This document shows positions 1 to 13,439 of a DNA stretch of 64,000 bases, one piece after another. Both the position numbers and the translations under genes were made by a program. A model generated the notes under the pieces. It was not told the DNA's origin, ran no database searches, and saw only the letters and a program-made list of their open reading frames with translations. Source of the stretch: Hofstenia miamia (taxonomy: Eukaryota; Xenacoelomorpha; Acoela; Hofsteniidae); contig CABFPE010000007.1 of NCBI GenBank assembly GCA_900660155.1, forward strand, positions 129,758-193,757. Reading direction: 5' to 3'. How positions within the stretch are numbered: the stretch's first letter is position 1; every line of letters begins with the position of its first letter.

Positions 1-201
1 GGGGGGGGGGGTGGATACAAATCCCATAGTATCTTAAGCCCGATATATGTATTTTTATAAAAATGTATCTACATGTATCTCACATTAATTTATATTACTA
101 ATAATGTAAGGAAGCCCAAGAATATTTTTTTCAAATTTCATCACTTCACAAAATACTTTAGATGAATGTTTTTATATTTCCTACAGTAGAAACCAAATAA
201 C

Positions 202-234
202 CCAAGGGCTTCCAAATAATTTAGAAGCCCTTGG
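202..234. repeat. Perfect 11-bp hairpin
   Basis: CCAAGGGCTTC (202-212) and its exact reverse complement GAAGCCCTTGG (224-234) flank an 11-nt AT-rich loop. The stem is GC-rich against a very AT-rich background. It could be a transposon end or a palindrome; no gene is near enough to suggest a terminator or regulatory role. Confidence 0.5.
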
Positions 235-1820
235 AATACCCCAATTCATTTTTGTTTAAATTCTTGATTACATTTTTACTGCAGTGTTATCATGGATGAA
301 TATGCCAGCAAAAAGATAACGCAATTAAATGCTATTCGAAGTACTTGACATACTGGAATCTTTTGCTTTGGGTGGATTTGCCACCCTATTTTAAAATTTA
401 TAAAAATACTATTTTCGTTTGTACGCCAAGGAATGTGACTGTACTGAAAAATACTATTTAAGAAAAAAATAATTATTCCGAAATTCTGAACTTGTAATGC
501 ACAGTAGCCACACGTAGAATGGATCTTGTATAGCCAGGTTGAAACTTGCCGCAGAATCACTAAAGGGAAATTAAGCACTATGCCCAGATGGGGCTCAGTA
601 TAAACACCACTACTAGTAGTTTCCACGCCCAGAAAAATCGGTAGCTTTGGTCACTCCCAGTTCATGGTTAATATTTTTCTCTCTCATGTGCCTTGAATTT
701 GTGAATTTTCTTCCCCTCTCCCTCAAAAAATTAACCAATGCGCCATTCAATTTCTGGCAAATGCTTGTGTTAGAGGTATTGATACTGTCATCTGGCAACA
801 TATTGGTCACTTCTTTGGGTTAAAGGGCACATAACAACGTGCTCAGAAGCCAGATGGTAAGCTTTCTTGAAAGACTAGGGAGGACTGATTCCAGAGACTA
901 TTATACCCATATTTCAAACCAACACTTTAGGATGGCCAGGTCAAGTGCCTGAGGAAAATGTGTTGCTTTTGGGATCCGGCTGATGAAGTAAATATCATGT
1001 TCATATCACAGTATGTTTACACTTAGAGAAGAATGCTGGGCTGAAAATTTATCACTTAGGAGAGCTCTCTTCCCAAGAAGTTGGGTGATTGAGAACGATT
1101 GCTCAAAGGTCTTCATGTTGCATCACCCATTTGTAGAATAATCATGGACAATGCCTGGTGGTCTCTTTTTCTCAAATTTTCGTAAGTGGTGTTGGCTTTG
1201 CACAGTACCATATGTGGCAAAATCGTTTCGTTGGCTTCATCAGGAAATAAGAGGAAGGACTAATTTGGAATGACCATTGATGTTTTTTACGCGCGGGGTC
1301 TTCAGTAATTTTGGTCTCAACGAAGTTGAATGTATTCATTTCTGCTACATTCTCAATGAAGGGTCGTAAGTTCTTAACATCAATTAACCTATCACTGCAA
1401 TTTGTGATGATTCTGCAAAAAAAAATTTAAACACTCATATCTCACTAAATAACAAACATATCAAATACCTGGATATGGATAGAGAATCATTTTCTTGGGA
1501 GCCTCACATACATGTCCTTTAGCCTGTCTTTTTATTTGAACACTAGGAATCGGAAAATTTGAACATTTTTTGAAAAATTCCAATGAACAAATTTAATATT
1601 TTCATGTACAGTATGTCAAGCACAAGAATTATTTCATCATAAATTTTTCACCATATCAGGGAAGCACACTTAACTATAGATGTGTCAAAAACCTAGGATT
1701 CCCAAATTTCCAAATAGACTAGAAGAAAATTTTCTGAAATACATGAAAAAACGGTTGGTGACTTTAAAGAAACAATAGAGTGTTTGGAGCTAAGGAGCAA
1801 TTTTAAAGAAAATTTGCTAA

Positions 1821-2010
1821 GAACATTATGTACTTTTAATATTACTAAATTTTAAAAATATTTTTTATCTATATATATATATATATATATATATAAGCAA
1901 ATACCCCTAAGTGACATTTTAATGTTAACATTGGAATAATGGATTTTAATATTCTAAGTTTTAAATTTAATAACATTCGTTAAACAGTTGCTTACATTTC
2001 ATGTACTTAC
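1821..2010 (+). repeat. Diverged dispersed repeat, copy 1
   Basis: This segment aligns with 2651-2822. Both begin GAACATTATG, then an ACTAAATTTTAAAAATATTT core, then an (AT)n tract, then AGTGACATT and a shared tail ending ATGTACTTAC. The copies differ by many substitutions, so the duplication is old and is not an assembly artefact. Family unknown. Confidence 0.6.
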
Positions 2011-2650
2011 AACGTTTACATTCATATTACGCTGCAAGTTGCTAAAGCGGCCTAGACCTCTGAAAAAACAAAGGGGCCCAAATACTTTTTTCAAAACATT
2101 TTAGACAACACCATAAGGGAACTTATTGCGCCATTATGCTTTGATTAATATCCATTCCAAGTTAAAATTTGCATCAAGAAGACCCATTTTTGAGTGCAGA
2201 AATGACCAACTGGAAAGTTATAGCTAAAAATTGCCTTATACATTGATATATGTTGTAAGCATGACTATGTGATTATGTTGTGAAACGTGAACATTAAGGT
2301 AAGAAATTGTTCTAATTTTCGATGCCTTAGATATGCTAAAGTCATTTCATAAAACAATCAGAATTGAAATGACGTTCACTAAAAATCTTGAAATTCGTAA
2401 AGGTTTTTCACATTGTGTGTGCTGCTATGTTAAAAATGTCACATCTTAAGACATACCACAACTCTTATATTTGCTATAATTTTTTCCACTCCCTAGGAAG
2501 GCATCGGAAATAAGCGACTAATTACTCTTTTTTCTATTATACTCATCTACATACCAGCCAAGTACCGAAGAGTATTCATTAGAGAAGGCAGCATATGTAG
2601 CAAACTGATTTTCTAATGTATCTATCATTTTATTATTTTTGAAATAAATT

Positions 2651-2698
2651 GAACATTATGCACTTTTAATATTACTAAATTTTAAAAATATTTTTGTG

Positions 2699-2737
<39 letters not shown>

Positions 2738-2822
2738 CCATTAAGTGACATTGATTTTATTATTCCTAGCTTTGAATTTCATAACATTCTGTTAAACAGT
2801 TGCCTACATTTAATGTACTTAC
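2651..2822 (+). repeat. Diverged dispersed repeat, copy 2
   Basis: Partner of 1821-2010, in direct orientation about 830 bp downstream, again built around an (AT)n microsatellite. No coding content or terminal inverted repeat was seen. Confidence 0.6.
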
Positions 2823-4336
2823 ATAACATTGTGTTGCATACATGTCATGTACTTACACTTGAATCTAGAGAGTGATAGTTTTCACTAGGTACCTTCTGTT
2901 CTAAGGTGTAGCCAGCACCAAGCCCTAAAAATTCTCAAATAAATATTCAAGTAGTTTTAATGATGGTAAGCCTTAGAACTTGTCATATTAAACGAAGCAC
3001 TTACAAACAAAAAAGCAAACAAAAAGAATGACAGTGAGAAGCATTCTGAATATATTTAAAGAACACCCGATGATCCCATGAAGCCAAAGATTATGGCTGA
3101 TGACGCATTGCAGGCACATGTATAAAAATCCTAGAACCATGAATATCAGTAGTCCAGATAAGTGAAGTCCATAATAATGAGATTCCTAAACAAAGTCTAT
3201 TTAATTGTCATATAATGGACATTTGATTTAAATTAATATATATTTGCGAGAAATCTTATAACCAGTGAAATTCCTCGCATTGATGAATGCCTGAATTCGG
3301 TTTTTACTGCTTTTCTAATGCTGGTTTCTCTTCATATTTATACAATTAATCCGCTTTTCCGCGTTGCATATTAATGCTCTAAGCACAACTTGATAGCCGA
3401 CTTTAGCTAGACATGACCAAATGTAAACACTGTTATGAATTTTTAGATGGGAAATATCATATATATATATATATATATATTTAAACATTCTTTTATTCCC
3501 CTGACAGTAATTGCTAACGTTATTAAACTTCCCATCTTTACACATCTTCTGTACCACAGCTAGAAGTGCAGAAGATGATTGTGACCTGTTGAATATATTT
3601 TCATTTATTTTTCAAGCTCCGTACCCCGCCCAACAATCCATTTTCAACTTTGCCTCAAATTCCTTGTTCCTTATTCTACTGCCCCTTATTGACGCAACTA
3701 TATATTAATACTATCACAACATTCTTAATGTTAAGATATTGTCCAACTACACCCCATTGCCAAACATGGTGCACATTTACGGGAAAATCTACAAAATTGT
3801 TTTTTCATTTCATCTAATAGTTGTAGAAAAATAGTAAGAAAACGTAATGGCAATGCATATTAAGAATATGGTTTTAAAATGAAGCTAAATTTTAGATTTA
3901 AGGAGTTCTTTAAAAAGCCATTATTTATGCAACATGCTAGGGAAGTCACAATCTAGAGTAAACTTGTCATGCGTGTTCAGGTGAAACAATTTCTGTTTAG
4001 TAGTTGTTGCATGTACCAATCAAATAGGAATTGCGAATTCAATAAAGACTCAAAATGTATATTCCATAATTCAACAAAAATTCCACATAAATCCAAATAT
4101 CATTTTTAAATTCTAAATTGGCACGTCATTTGTTCTGAATTCTGAGCTAAAGAAAGTTTTCACCCTATTTTCTATGGTTGTGGTTTCTCACCCTAGGAAA
4201 ACTTTGCACAAACCATTTCCATTTCGGTGCCAAAGTTCACGGGTTCTCAAATATCAATATGTAGCGTCTTGCCATTAAAAGCTGAGACATTATTGACTCT
4301 TAATAAGATACAGTTGCATTTCATATGGTATTGATT

Positions 4337-4360
<24 letters not shown>

Positions 4361-4367
<7 letters not shown>

Positions 4368-4638
4368 ATTTGGAGTATATTATTCATATAATAGAAGATC
4401 ATTGCATAAACAGTTATATTTTGCACAAATTTTCACCTACTTCTTAAGTTGTCATGCTTAACAAATGCTCCTCTACATTGCTTAATGTAATTTACAACAA
4501 TTTCAATAAAATATCAGGTTGTTATTAAACTGATGCTCGAAAATTTAGTATTAAAAAAATTTCAAACAAAACTAGTTAAGAATGCAGTCATTTTTGTAAA
4601 CTACTTTGAAAGAACAAAATTATAATATATTTGGAATT
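4361..4638 (+). repeat. Duplicated 278-bp block, copy A (ends at N)
   Basis: By eye this is identical to 4828-5105. It starts at the end of an (AT)n tract and stops exactly at the single N at 4639. The sequence to the left of the (AT)n tract differs between the two copies. That pattern fits two contigs that share an end and were joined without merging. Confidence 0.8.
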
Positions 4639-4827
4639 NTATAATTAACTTAGTGATTTACTTCTTCTACGATATTTTTGTATTTCTAAAGGGGGAATAA
4701 CTTACTCGTGAAAAAATACAAAATAGGTGAATTTTCAACCTAGGAAAGAAGTTGCAACACAATACCTGTTTAGTTCGACTGCTGTCGGAAATTCTGCTAA
4801 TTTATTCTGTATATATATATATATATA

Positions 4828-5105
4828 TAAGGTAATTTGGAGTATATTATTCATATAATAGAAGATCATTGCATAAACAGTTATATTTTGCACAAATTTT
4901 CACCTACTTCTTAAGTTGTCATGCTTAACAAATGCTCCTCTACATTGCTTAATGTAATTTACAACAATTTCAATAAAATATCAGGTTGTTATTAAACTGA
5001 TGCTCGAAAATTTAGTATTAAAAAAATTTCAAACAAAACTAGTTAAGAATGCAGTCATTTTTGTAAACTACTTTGAAAGAACAAAATTATAATATATTTG
5101 GAATT
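4828..5105 (+). repeat. Duplicated 278-bp block, copy B
   Basis: Second copy of 4361-4638, also starting at the right edge of an (AT)n tract (4811-4829) and continuing into unique sequence. See copy A for the assembly interpretation. Confidence 0.8.
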
Positions 5106-8100
5106 ATTAACACCTTTTTAGACGGTCTGAAATAATAAGATTTGAAATTGTTTAATAAATTTTTGTTGTATATAGCTAATTTGATAAAACTAGGGATAAA
5201 AAATGTTGGAAAAATTTTTGACTGAAGAAGAAAAAGAAACTTAAGCATGTAAGACGAATAGCGTCATTAGTAAAATCTCTTATCCTCAATCAAAGTAGAC
5301 AATTCAAATTTAACACAAGTGTTTTAAATAGAATGAATATCTTAATAAACACTTGAAATCAATTTTTGAAAAATTGTTTAAAAATGTACAGAATATATGT
5401 GATTCCATCCAATTCAATACAGGAGTAAAAAAACCAAAAAGTAGTATATTTTTAAACATGCTTTATTAATTGATTATTGTATTAATATATTCAAATTGTG
5501 AAATATATCTAGTGCTATAGATTACAGACAATTTTAAAACTGTCAATTAAAATTCGTCATAATCAAAAACTGCTATACACATTATTTGAACTAATACGAA
5601 AACGATTCATAAATCTAACTTGAAAACAGGCTATAATGAACATTCCGATTGAGGAAAGTAAACCAGAGATTAGCGATAGCTGATTGAATCTCGCCAAATA
5701 TGGGCCATCAAGGTTCAAGTCAATTTTTATTTGTTGAAATCTTACAAGAATTGTAATTGCAACTAAATAAAATACTATTAAGAGAAAAATTTAATTAATT
5801 TTAGAATAACTTACATAACACACTCGCCATAAAGAAGCCTTGACCAAAAACACAGCTACTAGGTGGGATTGCACCAATATCACTAAACATTTATTATTGA
5901 GTTAACTATACAAATGAAAAATATTTTTGCATTTTTCAAAACAAATAAAATGTCTCGTCTGATTGGGAAAAATGTGTATGCATAGCATACACATTGCAAT
6001 TTTTTTAATGAAATCGGACTCCATAAATTTAATTGCGAACTCTTCATTTTTGGTCTCAGCTAGTACTAAATAGTTGTAAAAAAATAGAAAGTTGGTAAAC
6101 GTAATAACACCCAAATAGCATAATTAATTAGAGAACTTTAATATGCGTGTACTAGCTGAAACTGAAGCCTTACAATACAGACATTCTTCGAAAATGAATA
6201 AATGAAAATGTTTTTTATTATATGTCAAATATGCGAATTTCTTTAACATAGTTTATTACAAACATTTAATGTGAAATTATAAACTATAGCAAATCACGTA
6301 TTTACTGCATGCCTGAAACGGTATTCGCTTTCATTAAAAATGGACAAATAAAGTAATGATCATTTAAAAAAAATTTATAATTACATTTTAAGCTTTCAAG
6401 GATATAAAAATAACTTATTTATTTCATTTAATGAAATTACAAATATATATTCAACAAAATCAATAAGTGAGCGTTTTTACATTACATTAGAATAACTTGT
6501 TAAAACTATTGCTTGATATGTTGATACTAAATTTAATTTCATTCTTTTTAATTTTTGTAAAAGTAATTTTTTGCTCCATAATATCTACAGTGGGAAAATA
6601 GCAAGTACTGAACTATTTCTATTTGTGCAGGCCCATGTGTAGTTCGTCAGGCAAATTAAATGATGTGTTGAAAACTTTTTATTTTTCTTCAAATTCAAAT
6701 TGCAAGTGCTCATAAGAATATTAAATTTTCAGCAATTCTTAATGGATATGAATTAGTGTATATATGCAAACTGGCTAAAATTAATAAATTGTTTTACATC
6801 ATTATATAATGGGGATATAATAGAATTTGAACTATTTTTAACTTTATACAAAAAATTCAAAATTTGTACCACTTTTGGGCTTTTCCAAATATTTTTCAAA
6901 TTATTTTACAAAATTATTGAGAATATTTAAATGCATGCTTGGTAAATCAAAGCTATAAAGTAATCCTAACCTAGCCATCACACTGAATTGATTTAATTTC
7001 CATATTTTTATATATATATCAAAGAGACCGTTTTTTAAATGAACTATTCTTCTATGACTTTTATATTTAACTTGTTCCGCAACTTTTGACGAAAAATTTT
7101 ATAGATAGGGTCAAGGGTTAAAAAGTTATAGCGATTTAAAAAAAAGTCTATGAAAAACTGACATTTCCTGAGCAATTTCGCAAATACCAATTGTTTTGCC
7201 AAAATATGCCTCACATGTCAAAGTATCTACATATCAAATTTAATGTTGACCGGATGTACTGTTTTTGAGATTTTAGGGGGGGGACCAATTCGGCACCCAG
7301 GAATATCTATTACCAAAAAGCCCAGGAGTAAGATAATTTTAAGTTTTTTTTACAGTTTTCAATTTTTAGTAGAATTGACCTAAATCAACCTAAATAAAAA
7401 ATTGCATTGATCGAAATTGACCATCTTTTATAAAGCAAAAATACGTTGTTAATATTGAAATTTGGCCGATATAATTTAATGCCCAAGAAATTTAAGAGTG
7501 TTACATTTAGAATGGTAAAATTTTATCAACAATAATTCTAAGCAAAGCTACCTGATGTATGGGAGCCAATCGGCAGAACCTTCTTTGTGGTCATACAAAA
7601 TGATGCTAAAAATTGGAATACTTATTTCTACTGAAAACTGTTACTTACCATGTTATAATTGTAATCCACGCTGTTATTAAAGCATAGATAGGAATCCATC
7701 CGATATTCATTTCAGTGCACAAATTCACGTCAAAATAAATATTTGTGTAATTGTATTTATTGTGATCTTCAATGAAAAGTAAGCAGGAATACAAATTCAA
7801 TATGTCAATACATTCATGGAACAAATGAACATTGACGTATCCTCAGTGTAAATGTCATTCATTGGCATTAAGTACGAATACATATCTTGGAAACGTTGGT
7901 GGCCAGTGTTGGGTATTTGAACCGGAATAGTGTCTCACCCGCAAAATTATTGAAAGCAGGTCTAATGTAAAGATTGTAGGCTAAATTAGCTCATCAAAAT
8001 TATACTTTTATGTTCATTTTATATGCTTACATTAAATTATTAAATACGAAAGCATAAACTTGAGCTTAGCTTGTTGCATTTAATATTAGTGAAAAATAAT

Positions 8101-8699
8101 ATAATTTTAATTTAAAAATCTGTTAGGTCATAATCGAAGTTCTATGAACTCATTTCTTTGTATTCCATCGCCCAATAGTTACCATCTATTGAACTGACAG
8201 TATTCACAACGACTGAAAATTTTAAAACAAAATTCATCCATTCGAAAGATTTGAACATTTTTAGCTTACATCATTTTTTATTTGCAATTAAATGTGTTTT
8301 TTTACATTGGAAGTGGCCAAAAAATGTATTAACAGAAATCGACTTGATCTGAGCATGCTGTTTGCTACTTAAGGAATCCGCTCTCACCTTCCATGTAGTT
8401 TCACAGTAATTTTCTGCGGCAAAATACCATTCGGAAAACTTTCAAAGTGTGTTGTTCACTGACAACGGTTGAGTAGCATTTAAAGGATTGTTGTGACGAG
8501 TGTTGAGCAGATTGGGGTTGTTGCAATATATTGACGATATAATAATTGCATTGAAAACATTTAAGGAACATTTAGCCGCATTTTGTAAGGCTTTTATAAT
8601 ATTTGAGAAGTTTGTTAAAGCTATGACCTCAAAAGTGTTCACTTGAATTTCATGCACTAACATATTTGGGCTTTCAAGCTTCAAAGCATAGAATAAGAC

Positions 8700-10150
8700 T
8701 AGATCCTTCCAAGGTACAGAAACTCAATAGAATGTCTAAACCATCATCTCATGCTAAGGTGGAAGGGTTCTGAAATGTGCAGAATTATTAAGTCATATAT
8801 ATATAAATTGAAAAGCAAAGAGGTTTTTTGCTGGATGGAGGAATGTCAGCAAATCTTCAGGAAAATTAAACAAGCTTTGTCTAAAGATGCCTTGCTACAA
8901 TATCTAAAATTCAATAAAGATGTCGTTTTGGAAGTAGATGCAAGCAATAGGTAATTCACTGTGATATTGAGACAAGATCATGGCCCCATAGAATATTTCA
9001 GTCATTCTCTGACTGAAGCGGAATTTTTAGTATTGTATTAAGCAGTATCATATTTTAGATCATTGCTTTGGGAGACATGTGTTCCATTTTAAACGACCAT
9101 CAAACTTTGGTTGGTTTAATGAGGAAGGAAACAGACACACAACAAACGCCAGATACAAGCTTCTATGGAGTTACAAGAATACAAATTTAATATACAATAG
9201 TACAGCTGACACACTTAGTCAGTTGGTGAGTGCGATTAATCCCAATGCTGATGAATTTGTATCAACTATTGCGCAACAAAATAAGAACCTTGTGACTGCA
9301 GTTACTCAAGAAATCAAAGAGGAAAAAAAATTCTGATATTAATTAGTGTGTATCATAATGGTCATTTCAGAGCCAAGAAAGTAATGAGAGCCTTAAAGGC
9401 TCTATAACGTATAGCGGAGTTTTCCAATAATTCCTTTATATGTCATCAAAGAAAATCATATGGTTACCATGCTAGTATTTCCAAGAGAAGTGATATCAGT
9501 GGATATTGTGGGAACATTACCTAAATCTGGCCCATATCAGTTCGCCAATAAAATTATTGATCACAGTAGTCATTTGTTGGAGGTATATCCAAAAGCATCG
9601 ATAACAGCTTCAGCAGTAGCAAATATTTTACTTGTGCAATGGATTTTTTGGTTCAGTGCGCTGAGAAAAATTCACTCAGATTGGGGAAGCGAGTCTACTG
9701 TTTGGAACAAATTATTACAATCATTTGAAATTAGTGGGTCACTTTAAACACCATACCATCCCCAGAGCAATGCTTTTGTTGAACAAGTTCATAGAACCAA
9801 AGATAGGCTTCATTGTCAAATCAGGATGTGGTCAAATGGACTCTGCAAAGCTGATTTTCACATTAACCGATTTACACACAAATCAATCAATATATTTCCA
9901 TGTATATTTTTATTCAGAGCTTATAGTAATTTACTTCATAACTGACCTTAACAGCCGATCGATCCTTATCAAGGTGCCTGTCCAAAGTTTGCATACTTAA
10001 GGCAACAGGAATAATTCATTGGAGCCAAATTTTGGTCCAGGTATTCTAATTGCTAGATGAATTGCTAAACAGGTGCTGCAATTGGTTGACGGAAGATTTA
10101 TTAAAACAAACAATTTCTTCAATTCAATTTTAATAACTAAATTTGTTTTA
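8700..10150 (+). mobile_element. Ty3/gypsy-type retroelement fossil (RNase H to integrase)
   Basis: Plus-strand pieces in several frames resemble the 3' half of a gypsy pol gene. At 8751-8954 there is an RNase H lead-in (pattern F-C-W...ECQQIF..IKQAL, then LEVDAS). At 9460-9747 there is an integrase core (VISVDIVGTLPKSGPYQ, with a downstream S-D-W-G-S-E block), followed by a YHP-type integrase segment near 9745-9900. The element is broken by several lesions. No LTRs, gag or protease were seen, so it is an old internal fragment. Confidence 0.75.
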
Positions 10151-10279
10151 AAAAAAGAGATTTTGAGGGGGATGATGTTATAGAATTATTTGGTTGTTTA
10201 ATGTTGTTTGCAATTAAAATTTGCAAAACGCAGAATGTATTTGGTGATTCGAGAATATAGTTGAATTAGAAGTGTTATC

Positions 10280-10530
10280 TTTGTAGTAATTATTTTCCTG
10301 ATTACTTAAGACTTGCTCATGTTACTCCTATTTGTAAGAAAAGCAATCGGTTCCATGCAAAAAATTATAGACCAGTGATTTCATTTAATTCTCCAATAAG
10401 TAAATTATTCGAAGAATTACTATATGATAAAATAACAGAATAATACAATTTTCTATCAAACACTCAATTTGGATTTACTAAAAATGTATTAGCCACTAAT
10501 GATTATGTGCTACAGTAAATCATCCTAGGC
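10280..10530 (+). mobile_element. LINE reverse-transcriptase fragment
   Basis: Plus-strand translation gives AHVTPICKKSNRFHAKNYRP followed by an SPISKLFEELLYDKI block and QFGFTKN. This is the finger/palm start of a non-LTR reverse transcriptase (consensus P-x-x-K-K-x-x-x-x-x-x-N-Y-R-P-I-S, then Q-x-G-F). It is short, interrupted and lacks ends. It joins directly to other LINE scraps downstream and to the gypsy fossil upstream. Confidence 0.7.
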
Positions 10531-10959
10531 CCAAATAAATTCGTGGCAATTGCCTACTAAATCTGTCTAAAGCTTTTGATTCTATTGATCACAACAGTGA
10601 TTATTTAAGGCTTTGATGACAAAAACAACATTCTCCCTGACTGTTACAAACTGATAAGAAAATTCAAAGCATATGAAGAACTACTTCAGACGGAAAAGAC
10701 ATCATTAGCCACCACAAACAGAAACTCTACTAAACTATTATCTTGTAAAATAATACAAACTCCAGCATGGAACTTTTCAGGTTTTAGTCCAGCACTGCAC
10801 AATAGTGTATCATTTTCAATAGATAATGCTGCACTTGCCCTGATGTCATGCTCACTTGACTGTGGCTTAGATAAGTTTCCTGGAGAATTTCTAAGAGTTG
10901 CATGACGGGACTTGGCATTCCATGTCCTTAACTTTTCCCAGTGCTACTTTGCCATGAAA

Positions 10960-11830
10960 ATTTTGTAAAGTGCTGGTAATGGCATATGTTTGGCCGGTAT
11001 TTAAAGGCGGTTGTCACAGTAAACTAACCAACTATCATCCTTTGAGCATCCTCTCAAAGATTAATGAGCTGCATCTAATTTTCAAACAAAATATGGATTT
11101 ACACTGAGGAGACAAACAGTCTTTCAATTGTTTTAATTTCTAGATGACATACAAAATTTGACAATTAACGAAAAATATGCTGTTTTTGCCTAGATTTTAG
11201 CAAAGACTTTGCCAAAGGCCCCCATGACATTTTGCTCAGAAAACTGCGGGAGTTTTGCATTGGCAGATCTAAACTAATTGCCTCTTGCTTATCTGATCAC
11301 TACCAGTGTGCGAGAATTTATCGTTAAGACTCAAATTATACAGCTGTGACAAGTGGTGAGCCTCAGCTCTTATCAATGAATTACTTGCTACTTATGGTGC
11401 GTCCTCACTATGCTTATCTGCTGAAGACGTAAAAGTCTCCAATCCTGAACTTTTTCCCTTAAGCTTGACGTCAATTCATTCCTTGACTGGTGTATTCGCA
11501 ATGAGATCATTCTGAACATAAACAACAATGTTAATTGTGCTCGGAGGTCCTGAACCTGATGATTACTTACCAATTGATTTTGACTCCTATAGGCTTCTTC
11601 AGTTGTAAAAGATCTTGGTGCTTGGCTGAGTGACGACCTAAAATGGAAGGTATATATGACTAAAAGCCTTAGAACGATGTGTCATGCTCTCTTTATCGAA
11701 TTTTGCAAAAACATTTCTTATTTTGTTAAAGTGACTACCAGACTAAATTATATCACGCCTATATCTTGTCCACCCTAATATACATCCGAAATCTTGTCTT
11801 GAATTACATTTCAGGCAAACCTCAATGTAA
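10960..11830 (+). mobile_element. LINE reverse-transcriptase relic (palm to thumb)
   Basis: Frame-shifted plus-strand pieces follow a jockey/CR1-like order. First comes VWPVFKGG...TNYHPLSILSK near 10985-11060. Then LDFSKDFAKGPHDILLRKL near 11190-11245, which is the DFSKAFD-V-H-x-LL-KL motif. Then TSGEPQ near 11350, a degraded ADD-type segment near 11405, and KDLGAWLSDDLKW near 11605-11650, which matches the late LINE motif around DLG. Many stops and frameshifts are present. No poly-A tail or target-site duplication was identified. Confidence 0.7.
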
Positions 11831-11838
11831 TTTAAATC

Positions 11839-12838
11839 GTGCTATCTATATGCCGAAATGAGTTAACAGAGAGACTTCTGACTTCAATTTCTTCATGTGA
11901 GCATTTGGATTTATGCTGCCCAGAAAAATATATTCTTTCATCCAAATATGCCAAAAAAACTCAAAATAATGTTTCAAAGCCATGGATTGATTCTAAATGC
12001 ATCGATTTAATCCAAATAAAGAAACAGAAATGGAAAAATACTTAAATTCCTAAACACTGCAAAATCATAATGCTTATAAATCTGCACGAAAATTATGTAA
12101 TACTGCTATAAGGAAAGCAAGTAATAATTATTCCCGTTTTCAGTATCAAAGTCTTTCTTCCCAAAAAAATAAGTGGGAATTTGTTAACAATTTGCTAAAT
12201 AGAAAAAACATGCGAACCGAAGAAATAGAAAGAATATACTATAAAGATAAATCCATTACAAATAAGAAGGAAATCTGAAATGCTTTCAATGAAGTTTTCC
12301 TAAAAAAGGAAACTACAACGGTATGAATGTACCTTTTTGCCTTAATAAACCCAAAGGAACTCCAACCTCTTTCTCTTTTCGTTTTGCAACAAAATATGAA
12401 ATCATAAAGTCGATACAATGTTTAAAAAATAAATCCAGTGGACCCTCTCTAATACCAACGTGGTTCCTAAAACTCTCAGGTGACTTAATAGCTGAACCAA
12501 TATGCTACATTTTAAATAATTGTATAAAACACTCCTTTTTTCCAGATGAATTAAAATTGGCAAATATAACACCATTATTTAAAAGAAATGATCCCGAAGA
12601 TTGCGAAAATTATAGACCCATTTCGATCACTTCTCCAATCAGCAAAATTTTTGAACGAATTCTTTTTAATCAAATTAACGAGCATCTTTATAAACATGAT
12701 CTCTACTCCAAAACACAATATGGTTTTCGTAAAGTTATTTTTACGAGCGCCGCTTTAATACAAGCTACAGAAAAATGGCGATCAACAATAAATGATAATG
12801 AATACCGGTACTCAGCAATTGCTCTCGAAATATTTTAA
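11839..12838 (+). mobile_element. LINE relic, endonuclease-RT linker and RT N-half
   Basis: The segment starts with a linker ending VSKPWIDSKCIDLIQIKKQK (the KPW motif common upstream of non-LTR RT). It continues in 12323-12835 as a long open RT N-terminus: GPSLIPTWFLK, FPDELKLANITPLFKRND, NYRPISITSPISKIFERILF, YGFRK and ALIQATEKW. The open frame stops before the catalytic Y/F-A-D-D box, so the copy is truncated. The same family appears on the minus strand at 13.4-15.5 kb, which shares the PISK...FNQ and ALIQATE segments. Confidence 0.8.
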
Positions 12839-13439
12839 AATATCAATTGCAGAAACAGTTGCATTTTTGATAGTCAAAATTTTGTTTGTATTCAAGTTAT
12901 TGATAAAGTAGGGATTAACTGTGCGAAATTGCGATTTCTCGGTACTAATGCGTAATTTGTATATTGAAAATTATTGGCAGTTCGATTCGACTCCCCTTAT
13001 TGCAAAATCTAATTACTTATGGGTGTAAAATATACAAGCATCATCTGCGCATAGCGTATTGTATAAGATTACAGGTTCATATCGTTCTAATCACATCTAA
13101 TCTAAATTCTCCAAATCCAAGCTAGTAATTTTTGTAATTGTTTGTCCAGACATTTATATTTGTATGTCTCATTGTTTCTGATATTTGTGTTGTTTTTTTA
13201 CGCTATTTAGAGTTGTAGCATTAATTTATATAAGATAACAGAATCCTTATTTAGATAAATGTTAACAATTAAATAACTGATAATTTATCTGAATAGCGTC
13301 ATTAAATTCACAAAAACACATGTATAAAATTCACATGAATTACAAAAGAAATCTTGCAGGCTATGGATAAATTACTATAGTGCTATTTTAGTACCGAGTT
13401 ATAGTGTAGTCATTGTTATAAAATATGTATCCTAGCCAT

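Larger units (their letters stand above)
1..8700. other. Gene-poor flank, no recognisable gene
   Basis: This AT-rich stretch opens with an 11-base G run and contains no reading frame with recognisable protein similarity. The short open frames here have the biased composition expected by chance. It holds several (AT)n tracts (about 1868-1896, 2701-2733, 3458-3480, 4338-4361, 4811-4829), a hairpin, a diverged repeat pair and a duplicated block, listed separately. Around 7020-7330 there is a somewhat less AT-biased patch that could be old transposon sequence, but I found no ends for it. Confidence 0.6.
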
